NCBI RefSeq assembly: GCF_024298825.1
Contig: NZ_CP101153.1
Span: forward strand, 3,658,001-3,722,000
Direction: 5' to 3'
DNA length: 64,000 bases
Source: Haloglomus salinum
Lineage (GTDB): Archaea; Halobacteriota; Halobacteria; Halobacteriales; Haloarculaceae
The notes beneath the pieces were generated by a model that had not been told where the DNA came from, did no database searches, and saw nothing but the letters and a program-made list of their open reading frames with translations. The translations under genes were made by a program, and so were the position numbers. This document shows positions 50,236-57,555 of the stretch, piece by piece (positions within the stretch are counted from its first letter, which is position 1; each line of letters begins with the position of its first letter).

Positions 50236-50526
50236 ATGAGCAGTAGTTCGACACTCATCGACGAGCTACAGCAACGTCTCGACGAGACCGAGGACGGCCT
50301 CCAGGACCTGCTCGACGAGGCGCAGTCCGACAGCGACAACCCCGGGTCGGTCGTCAAGACACTCCGTGAGGACGTCCAGAACACCGGTCAGAGCGTCGGC
50401 GAGATGATCCAGACCGCCTTCGAGTCCACCGACTCGAACGACGAGGATTTCCTCCAGAACCTCAAACAGGACATCCAGCAGGAGGGCCAGGACCTGAAGC
50501 AGTCGCTGCGGGAGCGGACGAACTGA
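50236..50526 (+). CDS. small acidic coiled-coil protein, unknown
   Basis: A 96-residue protein with heptad-like helices: STLIDELQQRLDETEDGLQD, then VVKTLREDVQNTGQSVGEMI and FLQNLKQDIQQEGQDLKQSL. It is rich in Gln, Glu and Asp and has no cysteine or membrane segment. The composition recalls phasin- or gas-vesicle-accessory-like helical proteins, but no such signature is clear. The start is fixed by a TATA-like element; the mRNA is probably leaderless. Confidence 0.65.
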   Translation: MSSSSTLIDELQQRLDETEDGLQDLLDEAQSDSDNPGSVVKTLREDVQNTGQSVGEMIQTAFESTDSNDEDFLQNLKQDIQQEGQDLKQSLRERTN

Positions 50527-50559
50527 GGTCAGGACACGCCGGCCGTCTCTCCTCTCGAT

Positions 50560-51801
50560 CTATCGCGCGAACAGTGCCCGCCGGTCCACATCCAGCCGCA
50601 GGAGGAACGGGAGCGTCGCCAGCGCGAGCAGGAGTTCGAGCCCGCCGGCGAGCAGGAACGCCGTCTCGAACCCGAACGCGTCCGCGGCGGTCCCGCCGCC
50701 GACGATGCCCACGAGGAAGCCGATACTGCCGAAGATGTTGAACCCACCCATCGCCGCCCCGCGCTCGCCGCTCCCGGCGAGGTCGGTCACCAGGGCCATC
50801 GTCGCGGGCGCCATCAAGGCACCCAGGACGCCGACCGTGACCATCGCCGCCGCGACGAGCGGGACGCTCGGGGCGAGGCCGACAAGCACCACGCCGACCC
50901 CGTACAGGGCCGAGCCGGCGACGATGGGTGTGGTGCGGCCGATACGGTCCGAGAGCACACCGAAGGGGTACTGCAGCAGTGCGAACGGGACGAAGAAGGC
51001 CCCGAGCAGGAGGCCCGTGGTCGCGGGCGTGGCCTCGAACGCCGACCGGAAGTAGAGCGTCCCGACGAGCGCGAAGAAGCCCGCGGTCAACCGGTCCACG
51101 AAGCCGAAGGCGTACGGGACCGCCAGCGCCGGCGTCCGCTGGAGTCCCGCGACGACCTCCCGGAACGAATCGCGGTCCCGGTCGGTGCCGTCTGCCGTCG
51201 AAGCACCGGCAGCGGGCTCACCGACGGCCAGGGCCAGTCCCGCGGCGACGAGCAGGACCCCGGCGGCGACCCACAGGGGGAGCAGGGGGGTCACGCCGTA
51301 GAGCTGTCCACCCAGCGGTGCGCCCAGCGCCGTTCCGGAGCCGATGGCGATACCAGCGGCTCCCATGTTGCGACCGTGACCGCCGTCGAGTTCCATCAGC
51401 GCCGTCATCGCCAGCGAGAAGGGCGCGATGGTCGCGGCACCCTGCAGCGCCCGGACCAGGAGGACCACTTCGAACGAGGGGGCAACCAGCTGCGGGAGGA
51501 GCGCGAGTCCGACGTAGCCGAGCGCGCCACCCAGCGCCCCCGCGACGATGAAGGGGACGCGGCGGCCGGCGGCGTCGCTGGCGGCGCCCCAGAGCCCGGC
51601 GAACAGGACGAACGCACCGAACTCGGCCGCGAGGAACCACATGCTCGCGTCGAGGTCGGTGGTGGCGCCCAGCGCCCCCACCAGCCGGTCGACGCCGGGG
51701 TAGAGGAGGACCTGCGCGAGCAGGACGCTGAAGACCACCAGCGCGAGCACGGTTCGGGCCCGACGGTCCGGCATCGGTTGCTCTAGCTCGGCCCGATACA
51801 T
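50560..51801 (-). CDS. MFS transporter
   Basis: A 413-residue transporter with 12 helices. GLWGAASDAAGRRVPFIVAG carries the loop 2-3 signature and GVLSDRIGRTTPIVAGSALY the second-half copy. LVRALQGAATIAPFSLAMTA is typical of multidrug-type members. The start at 51801 (MYRAELEQPMPDRRARTV) is preferred; another ATG at 51774 is possible and would drop the first nine residues. The promoter region shares short repeats with the divergent gene at 51918. Confidence 0.87.
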   Translation of the reverse strand: MYRAELEQPMPDRRARTVLALVVFSVLLAQVLLYPGVDRLVGALGATTDLDASMWFLAAEFGAFVLFAGLWGAASDAAGRRVPFIVAGALGGALGYVGLALLPQLVAPSFEVVLLVRALQGAATIAPFSLAMTALMELDGGHGRNMGAAGIAIGSGTALGAPLGGQLYGVTPLLPLWVAAGVLLVAAGLALAVGEPAAGASTADGTDRDRDSFREVVAGLQRTPALAVPYAFGFVDRLTAGFFALVGTLYFRSAFEATPATTGLLLGAFFVPFALLQYPFGVLSDRIGRTTPIVAGSALYGVGVVLVGLAPSVPLVAAAMVTVGVLGALMAPATMALVTDLAGSGERGAAMGGFNIFGSIGFLVGIVGGGTAADAFGFETAFLLAGGLELLLALATLPFLLRLDVDRRALFAR

Positions 51802-51917
51802 CCCTCTTTCTTGCGCCTCCGGACGAGGCTTCTTGCGCTCCCGCATGGCTGCAAGGGTGTCCGCCCTCCGTCGGGCCGTGGGCTTCTTTGCGCTCGGCGG
51901 GACATCTCCGACGAGGG

Positions 51918-52493
51918 ATGCGATTCGACTTCACGGAGCCCGAGCGGGTGTTCGAGGCGCTCGACCGGGGGCGGGACCAGAGCCGAGACCGGAACCCGGC
52001 GTCCACTGGCGACCATCGATACCGGGCGGCCGTCGAGACGGCGCTGCCGTCGTTTCCCGACGGGCTGGACCGTCTCCCCTGTCGTGTCATCGACCGGTCG
52101 GACGACGGGGAACCGGTCCACCGGTTCGGCGTGACGCCGGTGATGACCACGCCGCTCGTACACACCTTCGACCTCCCCCTCTCCCGCGTCCGGACGTACG
52201 ACCACCGGGTGCGGGTCCTCGGTGTCGGACACGGGCGAACGCCGACGGCCGCGCTCCGGTCGCTCCGGCGTCGAGGGCTCGTAGTCCAGCTGGAACTCCG
52301 GCGCGGCACCGGCGAGTTCGAGCCGCTCCTGTGGGCGACCGACACCCAGGTCTACATGGAGGGCGTCTCGGGGTACGACATCCACCGGGAACCGGATGTC
52401 GTCGACAAGGGTGTGCAGGCGAGGCTGCTGAGTCGGGGGGAGGAGTTCGTCCACGTGGACGAGGCGTCGGACCGGAACGACGCCGAGGGATAG
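51918..52493 (+). CDS. hypothetical protein, basic N-terminal half
   Basis: A 191-residue protein that I do not recognise. It begins MRFDFTEPERVFEALDRGRD and contains VRVLGVGHGRTPTAALRSLR and VVQLELRRGTGEFEPLLWA in the middle, ending in an acidic tail. Secondary structure looks mixed alpha/beta, with no membrane segment. Its relatively high arginine content is unusual for the neighbourhood. The ATG at 51918 follows a GAGGG ribosome-binding-like sequence. It is convergent with the actin-like gene. Confidence 0.6.
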   Translation: MRFDFTEPERVFEALDRGRDQSRDRNPASTGDHRYRAAVETALPSFPDGLDRLPCRVIDRSDDGEPVHRFGVTPVMTTPLVHTFDLPLSRVRTYDHRVRVLGVGHGRTPTAALRSLRRRGLVVQLELRRGTGEFEPLLWATDTQVYMEGVSGYDIHREPDVVDKGVQARLLSRGEEFVHVDEASDRNDAEG

Positions 52494-52530
52494 CTGCCCG
52501 TCCGCGGGCACGTCGTAGCTGGTGACGGAG

Positions 52531-53622
52531 TCAGTACGCGCCCCGGTCGACGAGGCGGTCGGAGATACGCTGTGCGCCGCGGGCCGCCGCCGTCACCGGG
52601 TCGTCCGGTGCGATGACCTCGACCTCCCGCTGGAGTTCCGCGCGCAGGCGCGCCTCGAACTCGTCGACGAGACCCGGGATGCAGGTCATTCCCCCGGTGA
52701 GAACGACGGGGTTGTCGAGCGCGAGGTTGTACGTCTTCATCGAGTCGTTGGCGAACTCCGGGAGGAAGGTGTTCGCGAGTTCGTCGACCGCCGCGTCGAC
52801 GTACTCGTCCATCGCGTCCATGACACTGCGCTCGATGGTGAACTCGTGACTCCCGCCACCGGGCTGCTGGATGACATCCGTGAACGGCTCGAACGAATCG
52901 AAGTCAGCGTGTTGCTCCTTGTACTCCCGGGCGGTGGTGCGGTCGATGTTGACCCGGCCCTGCGTCTCCTCCTCGACGAGGTTGGCGATACGGCGGTCGA
53001 CCTCGTTGCCGGTGACGGCGCCGGTAGCGAAGTGCGAGAACTGCTCGCCGCGTCGGTACGCCGAGGCCTCCATGTTCGTCGACCCGAGGTTGATACCGAC
53101 GAATATCTCCTCGACGGCCTCGAGCCCGTCGCCCAGCGCCGGAATCGCCCCGCAGAGCGACTCGGGATACGAACGGATGCCGTGGTCACCGATGCCGCTC
53201 TCGTCGATGACGCGCTCCAGGTTCGCCAGTCCCTGCTCGTTGTCGATACTGGGGATGGCGTAGACCACGACGCTGTCCGAATCCACGTCGTTGGCCGAGA
53301 CGACCTCGCGGAAGAACCGCTCGGCCAGGTCGGCGCGCTCGTCGTCCTCCGGCAGTCCCGACCGGAGCATGAACTCCACCTCGTCGGGGTACTCCAGTGC
53401 GGCCTCCTCGCCGTAGAGCAGGCGCTCCTCGCCGGTGATGGCGTCCTCGTAGGTGGCGATACAGGTGAGCGTCGTACTGACAGACAGGTTGCCGTCGGCG
53501 TCCGGGTGGACCACGACCGTCCGCGTGCTCCCGAGTTTGACGCCGACGGGCGCCGGGTCGTCGTCCGTGCTCTCGCCCTGCTCGTCCTGCTTCCCCCCGT
53601 CGTCTTCGGATTCACTCGCCAT
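52531..53622 (-). CDS. actin/MreB/Hsp70-superfamily protein (possible salactin relative)
   Basis: A 363-residue protein of the actin-ATPase superfamily. A disordered acidic N-terminus (1-25) precedes phosphate loop 1, VGVKLGSTRTVVV, at about 26-38. The connect region has VVVYAIPSIDNEQGL (118-132) and YPESLCGAI with Glu154. Phosphate loop 2 is FVGINLGSTNMEAS at about 174-187, and the adenosine loop VVLTGGMTCIPGLVDEF is at 306-322. The length fits MreB/crenactin-type actins, and the haloarchaeal actin called salactin is the likeliest relative. Lys29 and Asn178 stand where the catalytic/metal aspartates of D-L-G-T and D-x-G-G-T are expected. A TATA-like CTATTTACT lies 27 bp upstream. Confidence 0.8.
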   Translation of the reverse strand: MASESEDDGGKQDEQGESTDDDPAPVGVKLGSTRTVVVHPDADGNLSVSTTLTCIATYEDAITGEERLLYGEEAALEYPDEVEFMLRSGLPEDDERADLAERFFREVVSANDVDSDSVVVYAIPSIDNEQGLANLERVIDESGIGDHGIRSYPESLCGAIPALGDGLEAVEEIFVGINLGSTNMEASAYRRGEQFSHFATGAVTGNEVDRRIANLVEEETQGRVNIDRTTAREYKEQHADFDSFEPFTDVIQQPGGGSHEFTIERSVMDAMDEYVDAAVDELANTFLPEFANDSMKTYNLALDNPVVLTGGMTCIPGLVDEFEARLRAELQREVEVIAPDDPVTAAARGAQRISDRLVDRGAY

Positions 53623-53644
53623 ACGCGTCGCCTCTCGTGAGGAT

Positions 53645-53653
53645 AGTAAATAG
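53645..53653 (-). promoter_or_regulatory. TATA-like promoter of actin-like gene
   Basis: The reverse strand reads CTATTTACT, centred 27 bp before the ATG at 53622. It lies in the 62-bp gap after the ArlD/E-like gene, so the actin-like gene can be transcribed alone. Confidence 0.5.
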
Positions 53654-53684
53654 CTCCCGGCTAGCACCGGGTCCGAACGGCCCC

Positions 53685-54068
53685 TTATCGCTCCCGGACC
53701 TCCCACTCAGCCAGCCGCGCGATGCGTGCGAGACTCCGCATGTGGTCGGCGCGGTCGAGGTCGTCGAACCGGCTGGGGCGGTTCCCGACACCGAGCAGGT
53801 ACGCTTCCAGGTCGTCGCGGACCTCCGGAGTGAGCCAGCCCATGAAGCGGTAGTACTCCAGCGCGGCGACCGCGCCGTCGAATCCACCCGACGCGACGAG
53901 GTCCGCTAGCCAGTCGAGGACGAACGACGTCGTCTCCTCGTCGTTCGGAAGGGCGGAGAGATACGGGAGTTGCACCCCGAGATTCCCACCGGTGCCCGGA
54001 CCGGACGCCGACTGCTCCCGGAGCGCCCGCAGTTCCTCCACGTCGTACTCCAGCGGGTTGACCCCCAT
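53685..54068 (-). CDS. short ArlD/E-domain (FlaD/E) protein
   Basis: A 127-residue protein. VNPLEYDVEELRALREQ at the start parallels LSPQEYDLMELRQVA of the 47249 protein. A very short linker is followed by the FlaD/E domain: PYLSALPNDEETTSFVLDWL, then GAVAALEYYRFMGWLTPEVR and LEAYLLGVG. In the archaellum this domain belongs to ArlD/ArlE, which link the motor to chemotaxis. Here it precedes the actin-like gene on the same strand by 62 bp. A TATA-like CATTATGAAC lies 27 bp before its ATG. Confidence 0.8.
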   Translation of the reverse strand: MGVNPLEYDVEELRALREQSASGPGTGGNLGVQLPYLSALPNDEETTSFVLDWLADLVASGGFDGAVAALEYYRFMGWLTPEVRDDLEAYLLGVGNRPSRFDDLDRADHMRSLARIARLAEWEVRER

Positions 54069-54090
54069 CGGGCGTCGATGTGAACCGCAG

Positions 54091-54100
54091 GTTCATAATG
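54091..54100 (-). promoter_or_regulatory. TATA-like promoter of short ArlD/E-like gene
   Basis: The reverse strand reads CATTATGAAC, centred about 27 bp before the ATG at 54068. Confidence 0.5.
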
Positions 54101-54339
54101 GGCCGGGCCACTCCGGCCCCGTCCGGTCACAGCGCGCCATGCTACGGCGGGGTCGTGGCTCCACCACGAGGAAGAGCCAGGTGCGGCGAGAACTGTGATT
54201 ACGACCGAAGCCGGCGCCGTCCCCGACCGTTCAGGTGGTACGGGATGGTAGAACCACACGAATAGCAGAACACCTCATCAAAACGAACGTATTCGAAGCG
54301 GACTTCCGATATTTTCGAGCTACACTGGGACTTTCGGAA

Positions 54340-54348
54340 CTCTTATCC
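54340..54348 (+). promoter_or_regulatory. TATA-like promoter of csp
   Basis: CTCTTATCC is centred about 31 bp before the ATG at 54375. Confidence 0.45.
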
Positions 54349-54374
54349 CCACTCTCCGGTTCCCTTTACTCGCA

Positions 54375-54569
54375 ATGGCAAACGGTAAGGTTGACTTCTT
54401 CAACGACACGGGCGGTTACGGTTTCATCACGACTGAGGACTCTGACGAGGACGTTTTCTTCCACATGGACGACGTCGGCGGCGAGGACCTCACCGAAGGT
54501 ACCGATCTGGAGTTCGACATCGAACAGGCCCCGAAGGGCCCGCGCGCGACGAACGTCGTCCGCGCCTGA
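54375..54569 (+). CDS. cspA: cold-shock domain protein (CspA family)
   Basis: A 64-residue single cold-shock domain that binds single-stranded nucleic acid and acts as RNA chaperone. Both RNA-binding motifs are present: RNP1 as GGYGFIT and RNP2 as DVFFHMDDV. The start MANGKVDFFND matches the family. The protein is much more acidic than bacterial CspA, as expected in high salt. Codon use differs slightly from neighbours (more T-ending codons such as GGT and ACT), as in highly expressed genes. Confidence 0.95.
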   Translation: MANGKVDFFNDTGGYGFITTEDSDEDVFFHMDDVGGEDLTEGTDLEFDIEQAPKGPRATNVVRA

Positions 54570-54583
54570 ACTGACGGCTACGC

Positions 54584-54599
54584 ACGTCGCCTGACGGCG
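54584..54599 (+). terminator. candidate terminator hairpin after csp
   Basis: GTCGCC and GGCGAC form a perfect 6-bp stem around the loop TGAC, starting 14 bases after the csp stop. No T-run follows, so it may act as an mRNA-stabilising hairpin instead. Confidence 0.4.
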
Positions 54600-54856
54600 A
54601 CACAGCGCACCGAACTTTCTCGGACTGCTACACGGTGAGCAACAGTGCCGCCTCCATCCTGCCGTGGACCCGACCCGTTTTGACATCGGGCGGCCTACCG
54701 ACGACCGGCCGATGACGAGCGCTCGCACCGAGCCGGCGTAGGCACCCGGCGATGACGACCCCTATGAGTGCCGAGGCCGCTATTTCGACAGTAGCACCGC
54801 CTCCGGGAGAATCTTGCCATGAAAGTAGCCGTCGGCCCCGTTCTGGGCCGTGCCCG

Positions 54857-55471
54857 TCAGACGGCCCGGAACGCCCGGAGTGTGTCGCGGTCGCAGTCCT
54901 CGACAGCCACCTGCTCGAATCCGCGCTGGGTGAAGACCGCGTTCCAGTCCCGGTAGTAGAGCGGGACCTCGTCCTGGACGTAGTTGACCTCCGTCTCGGC
55001 CGGCGGCTCCTCGTCGTGCCCTTCGTTCTCGACGGTGACGATGAGGTCGTCGGTCACGCGGGCGATGTCGTCGAACACCCACTCGGCGTCGGGATGGATG
55101 TGCTGGAGGGTCTCGACGGAGTAGGTCACGTCGAACGCGTCGTCGTCGAACGAGGGGACGACGTCCTCGATGGCGTCGAGGTAGAATCGGCCCGTGGCGG
55201 CGAGGTCGGGGTAGTTGTCGGTCATCACCGCCAGCGCCTCGTCGTTCAGCTCGATGCCGGCGAGACGCTCGAACCCCTCGTCGTGGAGGTGCGCGAGGTG
55301 ACGCCCGGAGCTACAGCCCAGCTCGAGCACCCGGGCGTCGCAGTCCACGAACCGCTCGAGCACGCCCAGCACGGCCTCGCTGCGTTCGTCCGGGCCGTAG
55401 TAGGCGTAGTACGCCGGCGAGAACTCGCCGGACCGTTCCGCCCACTGACGCCGGACATCGTGAGAATCCAC
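54857..55471 (-). CDS. class I SAM-dependent methyltransferase
   Basis: A 204-residue methyltransferase. DARVLELGCSSGRHLAHLHD is motif I of the Rossmann SAM fold, GIELNDEALAVM is motif II, and DVTYSVETLQHIHPD is the post-motif II segment. The substrate is not evident; small-molecule methylation is likelier than nucleic acid, as NPPY is absent. The start is taken as GTG at 55471 (MDSHDVRRQWAERSG) because no in-frame ATG lies near; upstream sequence is low complexity. It lies 95 bp downstream of the response regulator on the same strand. Confidence 0.82.
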   Translation of the reverse strand: MDSHDVRRQWAERSGEFSPAYYAYYGPDERSEAVLGVLERFVDCDARVLELGCSSGRHLAHLHDEGFERLAGIELNDEALAVMTDNYPDLAATGRFYLDAIEDVVPSFDDDAFDVTYSVETLQHIHPDAEWVFDDIARVTDDLIVTVENEGHDEEPPAETEVNYVQDEVPLYYRDWNAVFTQRGFEQVAVEDCDRDTLRAFRAV

Positions 55472-55566
55472 AGTGAGACAACCGGGAGCAGCGTGATAGA
55501 CCCGTCGGAATCGTCGGCCCAGCTCGTGGGGTGCGGCCGGAGGCGGGCGCAATCGACCGGATGTCG

Positions 55567-56073
55567 CTATGAGGAGTTCGCGGCTGGTGCCCCGACGGCC
55601 TCCCGGATGCGCTCGACGAGCAGGTCGTGGTCCGGGTCGGTGCCCTTCGGGACGTAGTCCGTGACCCCCTGTTCCATGGCCGCGTCCGCCACCGCCTCGG
55701 AGCCCTTGTTGGTGAAGAGGATGAACGAGACCTCCTCGTCGCGTTCGCGGACTGCATCGAGGAACTCCAGGCCGTCGACCGCGGGCATCCGGTAGTCGCT
55801 GACGATACAGTCCACCGCCGTATTGGTCAGCTCCCTGAACGCGGTGACGGCACCGGTGGCGGTCGTCACCCTGATATCGTCGTGGTCGCGCTCGATGAGC
55901 CCCGCGACGGCGTCGACGAGTTCCGGCGAGTCGTCGACGAGCAGCACGTGGATCTGCCGGGCAGCCGCGTCCGCGTCTCCGTCCGGGCGGTCGGTCGGCG
56001 CTATCGGCGAGTCCCCTGTCGGTGGGTCCTCTGTCGGTGGGTCCTCTGTCGGTGGGTCCTCGGATGTGGTCAT
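55567..56073 (-). CDS. single-domain response regulator
   Basis: A 168-residue receiver protein. After a repeated acidic head (PPTED units), the CheY fold shows the acidic pair Asp47-Asp48 in HVLLVDDSPE, the phosphorylated Asp93 in CIVSDYRMPAVDGLEF, the Thr/Lys switch in FILFTNKG, and Lys143 in DYVPKG. No DNA-binding output domain follows, so it acts through protein contacts. A histidine kinase at 57556 is the nearest candidate partner but is on the other strand, with the CapA-type gene between. Confidence 0.9.
   Translation of the reverse strand: MTTSEDPPTEDPPTEDPPTGDSPIAPTDRPDGDADAAARQIHVLLVDDSPELVDAVAGLIERDHDDIRVTTATGAVTAFRELTNTAVDCIVSDYRMPAVDGLEFLDAVRERDEEVSFILFTNKGSEAVADAAMEQGVTDYVPKGTDPDHDLLVERIREAVGAPAANSS
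56016..56060. repeat. 15-bp tandem repeat in response regulator 5' end
   Basis: Three perfect copies of CTGTCGGTGGGTCCT encode the repeated DPPTE units at the N-terminus of the response regulator. Copy-number change would keep the frame. Confidence 0.75.
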
Positions 56074-56377
56074 GGTGGGTCACTCACGGCGGCCCCGCGG
56101 CAGGCTATCGGGGCGCCACACTCCGGGCCGGGAGGCCCGCGCTCGCGGGTGCGGCGCTCGGCTCACGACCCGTGTCCGCCCGGGGCGTGCCTGATGGTCC
56201 CATGCGTGCTCCGGGCTCTTAACCTGGGCATGTGGCTCATCTGATATATCCTGGCGGCGAACGACCGCCGTCCTGACAGCGGACACCCGGGACGACGGTT
56301 CCGTGGCGATTCCCCCGCGTCGCGGGACAGTCCGCGCCCGAGGGTTTTCCTCCGTTCGTCACGCTCGTCCGTCACGG
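56074..56377. other. divergent intergenic region between response regulator and CapA-type gene
   Basis: These 304 bp hold no protein-like frame. They include GC-rich inverted repeats around 56133-56146 (CCCGC-GCTC-GCGGG type) and a TATA-like TGATATATCC near 56241-56250. A T-rich GGGTTTTCC about 31 bp before the CapA-type ATG may be its promoter. Confidence 0.45.
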
Positions 56378-57472
56378 ATGTCGCCGACACGCCGGGCCGT
56401 GCTCGCGGCCACCGCGTCACTCGTCCCGCTGGGAGGCTGTGCCGGGTCGGCCTCGCCTGGGCCGACGAGCGGTGGAAGCGGTGGGGACGCGCGGATCGGG
56501 CTGGCTGGTGACGTGATGCTCGGACGAGGGGTCGACGAGCGCCACGCCAATCGACGGCCGGCGTCGGTCTGGGGGACGACACTGCCCGACCTGCGCCGAC
56601 TCGACGGCACCCTCGCCAATCTCGAGTGCTGCATCTCCGAGCGCGGTACCCGGTGGCCGGGGAAGGGCTACTACTTCCGGGCTGGCGAGTGGGCCCTCCC
56701 GGCGCTCGACGTGGCCGGCATCGAGGCGGTCAGCCTCGCCAACAACCACACGCTCGACTTCGGGCCCTCGGCGCTCCGGGACACGCTCGCCGGGCTCGAA
56801 CGGACCGGAATCGAATCGGCTGGTGCCGGGAGGGACCGCCGGGCGGCGCTGGAACCCGCTATCGTCGACATCGGCGATGTCTCGGTCGCCGTCCTCGCGC
56901 TGACCGACCGGATGCCGACCTTCGCCGCCGGCCCCCGACGGCCGGGCACCGCGAGGATGGGGCTCGGCGAGCGGAGCTGGCGTGCGCGCCGGCTCGTCCG
57001 GGACGTGCTCCGACGGCCGGCCGTCGCCCGCGCGGACCTCGTCGTCGCCTCGCTCCACTGGGGGCCGAACTGGACAGTGGTCAAACACCCCACACGCCGG
57101 GCCTTCGGCCGGTGGCTGGTCGACGCGGGTGTCGATGTCGTCCACGGCCACAGCGCGCACGTCCCGCACGGTATCGAGGTGTACGAGGGCGCCCCCATCC
57201 TGTACGACTGTGGTGACCTCGTCGACGACTATCTGGTGAAGGAGTCCCTTCACAACGACCGGAGCTTCCTGTTCGAACTCGTAGTCGAGGGCGGGAGCGT
57301 CATCGCGGTCCGCCTCCATCCGGTCGAAATCAGCGGGCGTACGGCCCACCGCGCGACGGGCGAGGTGGCACGCTGGCTGCGCGAGCGGTTCCGGACGCTC
57401 TCGACCCGGTTCGACACGCCGGTCCGCGCCGTTGGGACGGGACCGCTCCGGATTCCCGTCGCCGACGAGTGA
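56378..57472 (+). CDS. CapA-type lipoprotein (poly-gamma-glutamate/capsule enzyme family)
   Basis: A 364-residue protein with signal MSPTRRAVLAATASLVPLGG followed by Cys21, giving a Tat-like lipobox. The mature part is a PGA_cap (metallophosphatase-like) domain: GLAGDVMLGRGVDERHA, TLANLECCISERG, AVSLANNHTLDFG, VVASLHWGPNW and DVVHGHSAHVPHGIEVYEG. The order matches CapA/PgsA proteins of capsule or polyglutamate synthesis, as well as related metallo-enzymes. A cell-surface polymer role is an inference; no capB/capC partner is nearby. Confidence 0.86.
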   Translation: MSPTRRAVLAATASLVPLGGCAGSASPGPTSGGSGGDARIGLAGDVMLGRGVDERHANRRPASVWGTTLPDLRRLDGTLANLECCISERGTRWPGKGYYFRAGEWALPALDVAGIEAVSLANNHTLDFGPSALRDTLAGLERTGIESAGAGRDRRAALEPAIVDIGDVSVAVLALTDRMPTFAAGPRRPGTARMGLGERSWRARRLVRDVLRRPAVARADLVVASLHWGPNWTVVKHPTRRAFGRWLVDAGVDVVHGHSAHVPHGIEVYEGAPILYDCGDLVDDYLVKESLHNDRSFLFELVVEGGSVIAVRLHPVEISGRTAHRATGEVARWLRERFRTLSTRFDTPVRAVGTGPLRIPVADE

Positions 57473-57517
57473 TGGCACCGGTCCATACCGGAGACAGGTA
57501 ATCACCCGGCGTTATCC

Positions 57518-57526
57518 GCGTAAAGC
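57518..57526 (+). promoter_or_regulatory. TATA-like promoter of histidine kinase
   Basis: GCGTAAAGC is centred about 33 bp before the GTG at 57556. Confidence 0.35.
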
Positions 57527-57555
57527 TTCTTGCGGGGAGCGGTTCCAGTGGGCCC

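Larger units (their letters stand above)
54069..54374. other. intergenic region with hairpin between ArlD/E-like and csp genes
   Basis: These 306 bp contain no convincing gene. The ArlD/E-like promoter lies at 54091-54100 and the csp promoter near 54340. Between them TCGTGG (54153-54158) and CCACGA (54164-54169) form a 6-bp stem with a 5-base loop. The right part is relatively AT-rich. Confidence 0.5.
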
